A stretch of DNA of 23,464 bases from NCBI GenBank assembly GCA_016714905.1, contig JADKBW010000025.1:1-23464 (forward strand), in the 5' to 3' direction. Position 1 is the stretch's first letter; every line of letters starts with the position of its first letter. The position numbers were made by a program, and so were the translations under genes. This document shows positions 1-8,727 of the stretch, in pieces. Under the pieces are notes generated by a model. The model worked only from the letters and a program-made list of their open reading frames with translations. It had not been told where the DNA came from and did no database searches. This stretch comes from Flavobacterium sp. Its GTDB lineage: Bacteria > Bacteroidota > Bacteroidia > Flavobacteriales > Flavobacteriaceae.

Positions 1-48
1 CTCATTCATCTGCACAAAAATTGCTCCTAGTCCAAGTATTCCTAGCAT
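1..48 (-). CDS. Possible 5' end of a membrane protein, cut by the window edge
   Basis: On the minus strand an ATG at 48-46 opens a frame that stays open to the left edge and would encode a hydrophobic N-terminus beginning MLGILGLGAIFVQMNE. The hydrophobic start fits a signal anchor or first membrane helix. Only 16 codons are visible, so the family cannot be named and the frame could be chance. An AT-rich upstream stretch (61-120) could hold its promoter, but no good TAnnTTTG box was found. Confidence 0.25.
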   Translation of the reverse strand, partial: MLGILGLGAIFVQMNE

Positions 49-125
49 CAATTCTTTGTTTGCTTCATTTCGTTAATTCAATATAAACAAAATATACTTT
101 GTGTGAATATTGGAATAAATAGAAA

Positions 126-270
126 CAACTGCTAGTAACGGTGGTTTTGCGCTATTGGGGCAGTTGTGGTAAATAGACGTTATATCTTGCTTTTGAACTA
201 ATCAACAAAGCAGAAAGTACGCTGCTCTTAAATCCCCAACAGACGCAAAGCCAGCCGTTACTAGCAATTG
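126..270. repeat. Long imperfect inverted repeat
   Basis: The left arm, 126-160, contains GCTAGTAACGG, TTTGCG and TTGGGG. The right arm, 234-270, contains the reverse complement of each in the mirrored order (CCCCAA, CGCAAA, CCGTTACTAGC). The arms are about 36 bp with a few mismatches and one or two bulges, and are separated by about 73 bp. No convincing gene lies inside. It could form a cruciform or a structured RNA, or be the trace of a mobile palindromic element. Confidence 0.7.
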
Positions 271-478
271 TAAACCTCCGCATCACGTTTACGTTAAATA
301 CAACATTTATCTTTCCGCATAACTTCTTCCGAAACCAAACAGACGCAGACAATCGAACCGCATAAAAAGAAATAGGAAGTATTTTCATATTGACATTGTA
401 AGTATAAAAATTGCTTTTAGTGTTTATTGTTTTTTTGGTTAAAGCAATTTTCTATACCCACAATCCCAATAGTGCCAG

Positions 479-667
479 TAAGAGTATTCTTTTTTATTTG
501 CCACAAAACCCCAAGTCATTGGCTTTCCGTCTGCTTGATACCTAGCGTTTTCAAAACAATAATTGTAGTAACATTCAAGTTTTATCTTTCTATTTACGTG
601 CAGGCATCAAGCAGCCAAGAAAACCAATCAGAACAACCTAATAAGCAAATAAAAAAGAATACCCTTA
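479..667. repeat. Inverted repeat pair A (23-bp arms)
   Basis: The arms are 479-501 and 645-667. Each reads TAAG(A/G)GTATTC followed by T6-ATTTGC in its own orientation, with one mismatch in 23 bp. The 143-bp spacer shows no convincing gene. The right arm is followed by CTGCCAACGCACTAGG near 678-693, which is repeated after the right arm of pair B, so the two pairs are copies of one element family. Confidence 0.75.
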
Positions 668-810
668 CTTCGAGCTTCTGCCAACGCACTAGGAAAGAGT
701 TTTCATTGTTTTTTGAAGATGCCACAACATTTCCGAATAACATTTTGATAAAATAGAAAAACCTCATTTCGCAGGAACAATAAGGCATCCTCAAAAATCA
801 AATTTGCCCA

Positions 811-918
811 CAAGAGTATAGTTTTTTATTTGCCAGAACCACAAAATATAAATCAACAATCCGATAAGCAAATAAAAAACTACACACTTGTTTCGCTACT
901 GCCAGCGCACTAGGTAAG
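811..918. repeat. Inverted repeat pair B, same family as pair A
   Basis: The arms are 811-833 and 868-890 (two mismatches in 23 bp) around a 34-bp spacer. The core TTTTTTATTTGC matches pair A. The right arm continues into ACTGCCAGCGCACTAGG (to about 914), which differs by a few bases from the same segment next to pair A. Segments 641-697 and 864-918 are therefore direct repeats of about 55 bp. The family was not recognised. Confidence 0.7.
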
Positions 919-923
919 TTCAG

Positions 924-948
924 TTGGGGAAATCTTCCATTTCCCCAA
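924..948. repeat. Perfect hairpin
   Basis: TTGGGGAAAT (924-933) and ATTTCCCCAA (939-948) are perfect reverse complements around a 5-base loop. No U-tract follows on either strand, so it is not an obvious terminator. It lies directly after inverted repeat pair B in the gene-poor stretch. Confidence 0.7.
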
Positions 949-972
949 ACCCCATAGGATGCAATTTTTTTC

Positions 973-1030
973 AGAAAGAATGCCACAAAACCTCCACTCC
1001 GATTGACGATAATCGGTAAGCATTCTTTCT
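973..1030. repeat. Nested inverted repeat
   Basis: The outer arms AGAAAGAATG (973-982) and CATTCTTTCT (1021-1030) are perfect. An inner pair CCGATT (999-1004) and AATCGG (1011-1016) nests within them. It is the fourth palindromic structure in the first kilobase. No gene is associated with it. Confidence 0.6.
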
Positions 1031-1213
1031 AAAAAAAACAGCTCAAATTGAAGTCTTATCCGAATGTTGATTGATAAATGGAAAGTTAAGGGCATACTTG
1101 GATTTTTTCTTTGGATAAAAAAACGATTTGTTCTTTTTCTCTCAATAGATAGATATTCCGCACTTATTTGCACCATTAGCCCTATATAAGTCGCCATTAT
1201 AGACAAATTGATG

Positions 1214-1244
1214 CAAAACAAAAAACCCTCTCTTTCGAAAGGGT
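1214..1244 (-). terminator. Rho-independent terminator of the 1288-2091 gene
   Basis: Read on the minus strand, ACCCTTTC (from 1244) pairs with GAGAGGGT (to 1225) around a GAAA tetraloop, with one G-U pair, and six T follow (1225-1220). It lies 44 bases past the stop codon at 1288 and fits termination of that minus-strand gene. Confidence 0.8.
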
Positions 1245-1287
1245 AATTGGTTTTAAAGTAGTAAACTTTACAAACTGATGGTCTTTT

Positions 1288-2091
1288 TTAGAACACTTCT
1301 TGAATTTTCATAGCATTACCTGCATTGAATAAATAGTAGTTCACTCCTACTTGCTGATAAAATTCAATTCCAATACTTCCCAAAACCGCAACATTAGTTG
1401 TTAATGTTGGCGCACCTGGTAAAGTTGAAACAACATCAATTAAAGAAGTTACAACATAAACAGGAGTATAAGCAGAATATGCAATGTTTGAAGTTTCATT
1501 TAACATTGGTTCTGCTGGCTCATAAGCTCCAGTTGCAGGATTAAAAACAAAATCCGAGATTACAGATAAAGCATTGATAATTCTGAAATGTGTTGCACCT
1601 GATGGAATATTTAAAAAGTTCAAAGGATTAAATGCCGGAACACTTAAAGTACTTTCGTTTCTGTCTACGTTAGCAGTTAAAGTAAACGGAGCAGAAAAAA
1701 TGCCATTAAAGGAAATATTTCTATTGAAATCTAAACCTTTCAAATATTGTGGTTGTTGCGAAACCAAAACAGCTCTTTGACCTCTTGCCTCTGAACCATC
1801 CTCAATATTTATTTTTTTCATAATAGCAGTTAGTCTTCCTGTAAATTGACTATCTGTCATTTGTTTCATTAAAGCAGACAAACCAATTCTCACTGATTTA
1901 CCAGCATTAGCACAAGCTGCAAACTCGGACATATTTTCACGAGTACGAATAAAGCCTGGTGCAGTTTTTACTTGCTCGGCAGTTGGACCACCTTTTAGAC
2001 CAGCAAAGTAACCTTCATTACCTTTAATTTTGAAGTGACGAACTTCTCCTAACGTCCCAACATATTTAATATGTCCTTTTTGTTTTGCCAT
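1288..2091 (-). CDS. Conserved Bacteroidetes hypothetical protein, 267 aa
   Basis: The protein starts MAKQKGHIKYVGTLGEVRHF and has a basic N-terminal half. I recognise the layout from a family common in Flavobacteriia and other Bacteroidetes: an MAKQKG-type start, then an RTRENMSEFA segment (here around residues 50-58), then an 'ARGQR' stretch (near 103-107), and a beta-rich C-terminal half ending with a 'GIEFYQQVGVNYYLFNAGNA' motif. I know of no established function. There is no signal peptide or membrane helix, which argues for a cytoplasmic protein. It is a single-gene unit with its own terminator (1214-1244), and it diverges from the nuclease gene at 2181 across 89 bp. Confidence 0.85.
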   Translation of the reverse strand: MAKQKGHIKYVGTLGEVRHFKIKGNEGYFAGLKGGPTAEQVKTAPGFIRTRENMSEFAACANAGKSVRIGLSALMKQMTDSQFTGRLTAIMKKINIEDGSEARGQRAVLVSQQPQYLKGLDFNRNISFNGIFSAPFTLTANVDRNESTLSVPAFNPLNFLNIPSGATHFRIINALSVISDFVFNPATGAYEPAEPMLNETSNIAYSAYTPVYVVTSLIDVVSTLPGAPTLTTNVAVLGSIGIEFYQQVGVNYYLFNAGNAMKIQEVF

Positions 2092-2180
2092 TTGTTGTGT
2101 GTTTTAGCAATTATACAATAATTTTTATTAAATTTACATTGTAATTAACTGATAAACAACAACTTAAATAAAGCAATATA

Positions 2181-2723
2181 ATGCAATTAAATGCTAAAGA
2201 AACCACCATTACAAAAAGTCTACTCAAAATTGTAAAATTTGTTGATGGAGATGGAATAATTTTAGAAGATTTTGTATCAAAAAAAGAATTTGAAGTTCGT
2301 TTATATGGCATTGATGCACCAGAAATAAACTACTGCAACAAGATAAAAAAAGACGAAATTGAATTACAAGTTCCAGCTGCATTACTAATCAAACTTGGTT
2401 ATTTATCATTTAACTTTTTAAAAGATCAAGTTAATTTGGGTGATGTTTGCACACTAGTACAGGAACAAAATAATTTAGTTGATAAATACGGAAGACATTT
2501 AGGCTATCTTATTTTAAACGATGGTAGAGTTTTAAACGAAATTATGATAAAAGAAGGCTATGCAAAGCCATATAACGATGTTTTCTGTGAAATGCTTCCA
2601 TTGTATCAAGAATGGAATTTACAAGCTAAAAAACAGTTCAAAAGGATTATATTCGATAGTAAACAAATTTTAAATATTTTGTCTATATTTGTCTTGTATT
2701 TATTGATGTTCAGCCCATTTTGA
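2181..2723 (+). CDS. Staphylococcal-nuclease-like (thermonuclease) protein
   Basis: The SNase fold is recognisable: FVDGDGIIL (residues 20-28, metal-binding D22/D24), VRLYGIDAPE (39-48, with the equivalents of R35, D40 and E43 of staphylococcal nuclease at R40, D45, E48), and DKYGRHLGYL (101-110, R105 equivalent to R87). All catalytic positions are kept, so a Ca-dependent phosphodiesterase acting on DNA or RNA is likely. There is no N-terminal signal peptide. The last 25 residues (KRIIF..., with a hydrophobic tail) are not like the family. If one A of the A4 run at 2640-2643 is removed, the frame continues as QFKGLYSIVNKF and stops at 2671-2673, an ending close to the usual one. The true gene may therefore be 2181-2673 with a one-base indel. 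Confidence 0.85.
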   Translation: MQLNAKETTITKSLLKIVKFVDGDGIILEDFVSKKEFEVRLYGIDAPEINYCNKIKKDEIELQVPAALLIKLGYLSFNFLKDQVNLGDVCTLVQEQNNLVDKYGRHLGYLILNDGRVLNEIMIKEGYAKPYNDVFCEMLPLYQEWNLQAKKQFKRIIFDSKQILNILSIFVLYLLMFSPF

Positions 2724-2831
2724 TGGCTATTTGTTGCCCAATCTTCGGTAACTATTGTAAATGCTAAAACCTTCAAATATTGTATCGGGAAGTAATAGTA
2801 ATAAAACATCTTTAAAGTATGTTAGAATTTT

Positions 2832-4962
2832 CTATTTATGAAAACGACAGCAGTTCCATTTAGAATAAACTGTACTTTTATAGTTTGATGATTTTTCAAC
2901 ACCAAATTCAACGTTTTTATCGCTTATTTTTACAAAGTAAAATCCTTTTGCAATACTTTTAAATCAATTGTAAATGTTTGTTTATCAGCTCCATCAGTAT
3001 TAATTTTTGTATTAGTACTACTTTTCCAAATACATCATAGACAGTCACAACAGCATCGTTACTTAGTATTTGGAAAGTATGAATAATTAAAGTTTCAGCA
3101 ACTGATTTGGGTAAATATTAAACCCGTTCGACTTATTTAATGTTTCGTTACCTAATATGGTGCAAACCCCTGGTAAGTTAGCATCCATCCAATTTAATCG
3201 TTCATTAATCCATTGTTTCATGTTGACTAATTCTTCCAAGTAGGTGTTTGCGAGAGGTGAAGGATTGGGCCAAACATAGGTTCCAAAATCGGCCACTGTA
3301 GAAAATGTCGTTCTTTAGATTCGTTCAAATAAGCAGCCATGGCATCAATTTTACTAAACATAGAAGTATGACTTAAAATATTGGCGCAACCATTCCATCT
3401 ACATTTCAAACGGTTTTTAAATTGTTATCTAACAAAAACGTTTCCACCAAAAAGAAATATCGGTGTTACAAACATCGTTTTTACGGTATATCCAACCGTC
3501 TGCTGCATCACCGTACAATAATCCGCATTACATGCCAAGCAAGGTTATAATCCCAGTTAGGTCCCATCTGCAATTTGCCACCATTACTGTCTTTATCTTT
3601 AAAGAAAAATGTTGATAAAGTATAGGCGTCCACATTCTTGGTAAGTTCATTCAATAAGAAATAATCTATAAAAGAGTTTTCATCACCATATTTTCGCCAA
3701 CCAATTAAAGGATCTGTAAAGTCGCTGAAGCTAACGCAGTTTCAAACTATTCACATATTGCTGTATATAATTAAATTGAACAGGCAATATATTTTCAGGT
3801 TTTGGATAAAATGCATTGATAAACAATTTGATTATTAAATACGTTGACTTGATCTGGCGGAAAATTTGAAAACCCACGAAGGTCCAGAAACACGGTCTAT
3901 TTTTACAATATATCCACCCGTTAAATCATCACCCGCAATATCATCAGCCGTAAGTTTGCAATATTTAAAACGATTAGTACCTCGTTTGATATTTTCTGTT
4001 AATTCATAAATACCTTGATACTCGCCATTCAAAATTACTTCGCAAAACTTCTCTGACAGCCCAACGGCTCATATCGTTACTTAGATCATAAGTAAGTCGA
4101 TTGCGCATTAAACTTTTATCGGTGTAAGGCGCATATAAAATCCAATCATTGTCAGCAGCTGCTTCCAATAAACTGACATCTAAGTTCTCCCCAACATTAT
4201 CACGTGTTTCAACCCGAATACTGCTTTTGAGGAAAGCCACCTGAACTAGAACCTCGTATTTCTATACCAATAAAACCATCGTAAACATTGTACGAATCGG
4301 TAATATTATTTGTGTTTCCGGGTCCGTTATCAATAATACCCATCCTCGCAGTATTTTTTCGACACCAGATATACTTTGTCCATCAGTATTTAGTATCACC
4401 AAAGGGATATTTGTTTCTGTAACAAAAAAGGCGGTTGCTGGTGTGTTCCCAAAAGTAATGCTCCAGTCTAGTAAATCACCAGTGTCTACAAAAGGATAAT
4501 TATCAAAAATATGTAATTTCCATACCCGTTTGGGTTTTGACCATTATTTACAATACCTAATTGCCCTTGCGGTTTATAAGTTCCCGTAAAGGTGGGGTTC
4601 CTTGAGCAATATTTGTTGTAGCAAAATAATTAAAGCAGGTATTTGTATAGTTATCTTCTCCAACTCCATTTCCAATAGATAAAGAAACTTGACTACCATC
4701 TGGAGCAACTAAATAAAATTCAAGATCACTATCATAAGTGTGTATTGCATTGATGCAAACAGTTTCGACACCAAAATTTAAAGTATTAATTGATGTTGGT
4801 AAGCCCGAAACGGTAATCAAATAATCAACGCTGTTTCCACTATCTGAATTGGTCCACCACTACCATTAAAGGTCAGGAAAAAAGACGAATGATGAAATGC
4901 AAATGCAAAAAAAAATGAAAAATATTTGACGACTGAAACCTTTTCAAAGTTGATTCCATCAT
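2832..4962 (-). pseudogene. CotH-kinase family secreted protein with P-domain and T9SS tail, many frameshifts
   Basis: Read from 4962 down, successive frames give three parts. First is a proprotein-convertase-type P-domain (about 4850-4400; NFGVETVCINAIHTYDSDLE, then IVNNGQNPNG and LLDWSITFG in shifted frames). Second is a CotH-type domain (about 4330-3130; SYNVYDGFIGIEIRGSS, DNDWILYAPYTDKSLMRN, EYQGIYELTENIKRG, GGYIVKIDRVSGPSW, LQMGPNWDYNLAW, WWKRFLLDNN). Third is a T9SS sorting domain (about 3115-2832; IYPNQ..., VTVYDVFGK, GFYFVKIS). Stops arise because the frame changes every 100-200 bases by one base, often at homopolymers, while the residues stay well conserved. CotH-like proteins are atypical protein kinases in spore-formers; in Bacteroidetes the role of the secreted forms is not established. 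It is either a very recent pseudogene or a sequence of poor local quality. Confidence 0.8.
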
Positions 4963-5233
4963 AATTTGCTTTGATATTAAGTTTAGTTCTATTGGGCTTA
5001 TATTAATTGCCTTCTAGCACCACTTTTTTTTTTTTATTAATAAAAAACGAATTTAAAATAAAAGAATCGAACAAAATACCTAATCATAAATTTGATTACG
5101 CGAATTGAAAATTCAAACGTGGTCTTTGTTAAGCGACAACTCCTTTTATTGCGGCTTAATCACCACATAACAAAACCAAATTATACCGAAAGAGCGCAAT
5201 GTAAAGATTGCAAAAAGTAAATGGCCAATAGTT

Positions 5234-5896
5234 TTACAAGGTTTTACTTTCAAAAATTTTCATCATTTGATTGGCTTTTTCGATTTGTCCAATCGCTTTC
5301 AAACACTGTGCAAAACGATAATAATAGACGGAATCTACCTTCTTACTCAATTCAAACAATTTCGCATACCATTTGGCACCAATTTCAAGATCACCATCAA
5401 AGAAACGGCGATTCGCAACAATATGCAGCATGTCGAGTGATTCATAGCCTTTTTCTAAAATCCTTTCGTAAGATCGTGCAACATCAATATCGACGTAATC
5501 CTTTTTTCTTTTTGGGATAACTAAATCAATAGTGGTAGGTTTTAAATTTTTAGCATCAACCTTAATGGGTTGTAGTGCTATTTTGTTATTGGCAACTGGT
5601 TTGGCACGCACGTATTTAGGGGTCACCACGCGAACATTGTTGGGACCTAAGTCGTTGGTGCTCACCAAGCTTAAAGTTGACACTTCGTAAGTGGTAATTC
5701 GTCCACCAAAATTCATGTTGATGCGCTCCTCAACGCGATACGATTCTATATCTGCGATAGTAAGGTCGGAATTGTCTGCGACAAATTCTTTATTTTCATT
5801 CAAAGCATTTGGCAAAATTTCTTTACTTGGTTGCGCAAAAATGCACAAGGAAAAAAAACTGGCAAATGCTACAAAAAATGGGGCGGTATTTTTCAT
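5234..5896 (-). CDS. Secreted TPR-like protein, 220 aa
   Basis: A signal peptide ends near residue 22 (FFSLCIFAQ), so the protein is exported. A central stretch of unknown fold is followed by a C-terminal part (about 135-218) with helical repeats: RSYERILEKGYESLDMLHIV, then RRFFDGDLEIGAKWYAKLFE, then YYYRFAQCLKAIGQIEKANQ. These match the tetratricopeptide pattern (W-Y, A-x-Y/W, AIG...KA). A similar TPR stretch is found at the N-terminus of OmpA-family proteins of Flavobacteriia, but no OmpA domain is present here. The start is at 5896-5894, six bases after a hairpin in the leader. It probably forms its own unit, 226 bp from the endonuclease gene. Confidence 0.75.
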   Translation of the reverse strand: MKNTAPFFVAFASFFSLCIFAQPSKEILPNALNENKEFVADNSDLTIADIESYRVEERINMNFGGRITTYEVSTLSLVSTNDLGPNNVRVVTPKYVRAKPVANNKIALQPIKVDAKNLKPTTIDLVIPKRKKDYVDIDVARSYERILEKGYESLDMLHIVANRRFFDGDLEIGAKWYAKLFELSKKVDSVYYYRFAQCLKAIGQIEKANQMMKIFESKTL

Positions 5897-5901
5897 AGTT
5901 T

Positions 5902-5937
5902 CTCGATTAAGATTGTATTTATATTTCTTAATTCGAG
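5902..5937 (-). promoter_or_regulatory. Leader hairpin just before the start codon
   Basis: CTCGATTAAG (5902-5911) and CTTAATTCGAG (5927-5937) pair with one bulged base around a loop of about 15. On the minus strand it ends five bases before the ATG of the TPR-like gene, so it would sit within the ribosome footprint. It may affect translation start or be incidental. Confidence 0.35.
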
Positions 5938-6122
5938 GGCTAAGTTACTGCGCCATCAACCATAAAATAAATTTATTCTATCACTAGCCAGAAAACTCGT
6001 TGAACTACACAAAGTCTTGATACCATTGGGATAAGACGTTATTTCATCGATTTTTTGTGCCGTTTATCTCCTGCAAATAACAAGGTAAGTCGAGTGTGTA
6101 AAATGCTTTATAAATGAATGCT

Positions 6123-8075
6123 TTATTCTTTTATAATCTTCACTATTCTGGTCCCGATTGAAGTTTCAATTTTTAGTAAATATTGGCCTGAGTGAAGTGA
6201 ACTTAAGTCAGCGGAATTATTTTGTACTGCTTCAGTATAAAGTTCACGCCCCATCATGTCATAAATCATGATGCGTTTGATACTTTGAGTCGTAGCAAAA
6301 TTAAGGAAGTTCTTTACCGGATTTGGGTAAATCACCAGGCGTTCTTCATTAAACTGATCCGTAGATAAACTTGAAAACCATTGCTGACCGGCATTGGCTC
6401 CCCAAATATAATCCGCTAAATTAGGATAATCAATAAATGGATTTCTATTGACTTGCCAGGTGTAGATATAGTTATTTCGATTCATTTCAAAATCGTCTTT
6501 CGGATCAGTTTGATTCCACTGTAACAACAAAGCCAAATCGCCCAATTGCCCAACTGTTGTATTCGCTGGATTACCATTCACAACGCTCAATGCATTATAG
6601 CGAACCGCCATATAAAAAACAGCGCGCGCCACGTCACCGCGCCAACTGCCCTGATTGCCTGTTGGTCCCATGTATTCGCCGTAATCTTTATTGCCACGTG
6701 AACTATTTTCGGGTCCATCTTCCGCACGAATGTGATGCGCATCGGCATGGCCTGCCAGAATATCATTGGCATCTGTTGTAGCCCAGACATTAATGCCGTC
6801 GGGGATACTTTCAGTTCCATCTGCAAAACCGCCTCGAGATTGCGGATAAATATGCTCTCTATTCCATTTTCCGGTGTTGATGCCTGTTTCCTGAATATCC
6901 AGTTTTGAGCGAGGAATTTCTGTATACATCAACCAAACTTGGTTGCTATTTAAAGGATTCTGATCCGCTTTTTTAAGTATAGTTTCAATATCTCCATAAT
7001 TATGGGCATGCACTACTGCTGGATTGGCAATAATATCCTGAATGGCTTGTTTCAAAACTGCGCCAGATTTCCCTTCTAGTGAATCGTAATAACCCACGGG
7101 TGCCGTACTTGAAACCAATCCATAGGTCGGGTTTAAAGGTGTTCCCCAAGGCGCTACTGCAAAATCATTATCTACAATTCGCACGATTACATTGTCATTC
7201 ATTCGAACATATTGAGATGGAATGGTACTGATGTTAATTTTCATATTTTCATCACCTTCATCAACAACATCATCAACTAAAGTAATTGTTTTCACTGCGG
7301 AGTTTGTGCCAGTCGCGATCGTTACTGACAAACTACCAGTATAATCAGAGGTATTGAAATTACCACTAGATAAAGAATAATTGAAAGTCAATGGCGAAGT
7401 AACATTGGTTTGCGTAGTGAACGTGATGTCCAAACTTTGCCCTTCCGTATACTCTGACGCTGCGACATTGATTGACAATCCGTTGTAAATAAAACCACTT
7501 CCGTCGTTGGTTGCACCTGGAGTGGGCAGTTTTACTTCGTAGGTTCCGTCATTTTTTCGTTGAATGGACTGGGTGGTTTGAAGACCATTTAAGTTCTCAT
7601 CTATTTGCACCGTTACGCCTAATGCGGTCATCAGAGCACTGGCATCGGCATCATTCGTGTCATAGAGCAAGGCATCGATCAAGTTCGTAGTTGTTGCTGT
7701 TGTCCCTGCTGGAAAATCAGTGGCGTTTCCGAGATAAATAGCAGCACCGTCTGGTCCATTTTGAAATGTACTATCCGTTATTAATTCGGCGGGAACTGGT
7801 GAAACCAAACTGTTTCCAATTAATGCTAACCCATTTAAATCAGTGGTTATTCCGTCGAGATCTAAGGCATAATAACTTAAGTTTGCTTGACTTCCCGTAC
7901 CATTAAATAACACCAAAACATAGCCATTCAACGGAAAACTTGGAGTTGCTGATTTGAGTTCGATGAACTGCTTGTCATTGGTACTAGGCGTATCTGAATC
8001 GAATTCATTGATCACTAGCTGAGCAGAGGAAATAGAAGAAATCAATAACAACAATGCGAATAGTAATTTTTTCAT
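6123..8075 (-). CDS. Secreted endonuclease I family nuclease with T9SS tail, 650 aa
   Basis: Domains in order: a signal peptide (1-19, cut after SSAQ), a lamin-tail-like domain (about 20-190; VINEFDSDTP...FIELKS, GYVLVLFNG), a Calx-beta-like domain (about 200-305; ending DDVVDEGDENMKI...VRIVDNDF), an endonuclease I / EndA-NucM domain (about 330-560), and a T9SS type A sorting domain (about 578-650; VIYPNPVKNF, GQYLLKI). The nuclease core keeps KWNREHIYPQS (403-413, catalytic His 408), ADAHHIR (444-450), ENSSRGN (456-462) and WRGDVARA (478-485). It should degrade extracellular DNA (and perhaps RNA) at the cell surface or outside, for nutrient use. A -7 box TATATTTG lies at 8105-8098 upstream. 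The length fits modular homologues in Flavobacteriia. The frame is intact. Confidence 0.93.
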   Translation of the reverse strand: MKKLLFALLLLISSISSAQLVINEFDSDTPSTNDKQFIELKSATPSFPLNGYVLVLFNGTGSQANLSYYALDLDGITTDLNGLALIGNSLVSPVPAELITDSTFQNGPDGAAIYLGNATDFPAGTTATTTNLIDALLYDTNDADASALMTALGVTVQIDENLNGLQTTQSIQRKNDGTYEVKLPTPGATNDGSGFIYNGLSINVAASEYTEGQSLDITFTTQTNVTSPLTFNYSLSSGNFNTSDYTGSLSVTIATGTNSAVKTITLVDDVVDEGDENMKINISTIPSQYVRMNDNVIVRIVDNDFAVAPWGTPLNPTYGLVSSTAPVGYYDSLEGKSGAVLKQAIQDIIANPAVVHAHNYGDIETILKKADQNPLNSNQVWLMYTEIPRSKLDIQETGINTGKWNREHIYPQSRGGFADGTESIPDGINVWATTDANDILAGHADAHHIRAEDGPENSSRGNKDYGEYMGPTGNQGSWRGDVARAVFYMAVRYNALSVVNGNPANTTVGQLGDLALLLQWNQTDPKDDFEMNRNNYIYTWQVNRNPFIDYPNLADYIWGANAGQQWFSSLSTDQFNEERLVIYPNPVKNFLNFATTQSIKRIMIYDMMGRELYTEAVQNNSADLSSLHSGQYLLKIETSIGTRIVKIIKE

Positions 8076-8097
8076 GAAATATTTTTAATTTATTGCA

Positions 8098-8105
8098 CAA
8101 ATATA
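8098..8105 (-). promoter_or_regulatory. -7 box for the endonuclease gene
   Basis: On the minus strand the sequence is TATATTTG, matching the Bacteroidetes sigma-ABfr -7 consensus TAnnTTTG. It lies 22 bases before the ATG at 8075. The -33 element is weak (TTTC instead of TTTG). Confidence 0.5.
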
Positions 8106-8201
8106 GGCAATAAAATAAGGGATTCTGAAAGCACTGTTGTTAAAGTGTTACCATTAAAACAAGAAACGGAAAATAAATATTAAATAACTTACTAAAAGAT
8201 G

Positions 8202-8209
8202 TACTTTTG
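8202..8209 (+). promoter_or_regulatory. -7 box for the J-domain/KTSC gene
   Basis: TACTTTTG matches TAnnTTTG and lies 71 bases before the ATG at 8281. No TTTG is seen at the expected -33 distance. Confidence 0.45.
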
Positions 8210-8280
8210 CAAAAAAATTGAAATATCACAAATTTGGAATTCAATTTTAAATATTAAAAATCAATACGTTACCGTTCTAT

Positions 8281-8721
8281 ATGAAAAAAATCGTGGAATA
8301 CAGAAAACTGTTGAATGTTGAAAAGACAGTTACTCTAAAGGAATTAAAAACCATTTATCGCAATGCGATGAAAGAAAGTCATCCTGATAAATTCTCCGGT
8401 GACGATGCAGGTTTAAAGCAAGCAGAAGAAAATAGTAAAGAAATCATTGAGGCGTATCATTTCTTAGTAAGCATCAATGCGGAAACTATTGAACAAGGAT
8501 TACCAGAATACAAAGACACTATAGCCAACGCAACGGTAACGGATTACAAATACGAAAACATTCGATTGATTGTGAACTTTTCGAACGGAAGTGTATACGA
8601 ATATATCAGTGTTCCAAAAGCAACGTATATTAAGATGGTGAACGCTGAATCGCCTGCTCGATTTGCGAAACGACATATTTTTACCGCTTTTCCCTACCGA
8701 AAAGTAAGTAATATAGAATAA
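8281..8721 (+). CDS. J-domain / KTSC domain fusion protein, 146 aa
   Basis: Residues 1-65 form a J-domain with the hallmark HPD at 34-36 (YRNAMKESHPDKF) between two helices. Residues about 87-143 form a KTSC domain (VTDYKYENIRLIVNFSNGSVYEY, VPKATYIKMVNAESPARF, then the aromatic end FPYRKV). J-domains stimulate Hsp70 (DnaK) ATPase; KTSC is a small domain of unknown role named after a conserved Lys-Thr-Ser-Cys tetrad. The protein has no signal peptide and should be cytosolic, acting as a specialised co-chaperone. It is monocistronic, with its own promoter and a shared terminator at its end. Confidence 0.85.
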   Translation: MKKIVEYRKLLNVEKTVTLKELKTIYRNAMKESHPDKFSGDDAGLKQAEENSKEIIEAYHFLVSINAETIEQGLPEYKDTIANATVTDYKYENIRLIVNFSNGSVYEYISVPKATYIKMVNAESPARFAKRHIFTAFPYRKVSNIE

Positions 8722-8727
8722 ATGAAA

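Larger units (their letters stand above)
49..1213. other. Gene-poor stretch rich in inverted repeats
   Basis: No frame in this stretch gives a protein that resembles a real gene. The open frames present are short and low in complexity, and they overlap the palindromes. The recognisable content is the set of inverted repeats listed separately, plus the terminator at its right end. It may be a graveyard of small mobile palindromic elements or a remnant of an accessory region. Confidence 0.55.

Noticed and set aside
126..270. Integron attC site
   Set aside because: The inverted repeat lacks the RYYYAAC/GTTRRRY core sites and no integrase or cassette gene is adjacent.
427..756. Open frame of 109 codons on the plus strand
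   Set aside because: It runs through the inverted repeats, has no family-like residues, and its composition is that of translated AT-rich non-coding DNA.
910..1221. Open frame of 103 codons on the minus strand
   Set aside because: It overlaps hairpins and the terminator of the neighbouring gene, and no domain pattern is visible.
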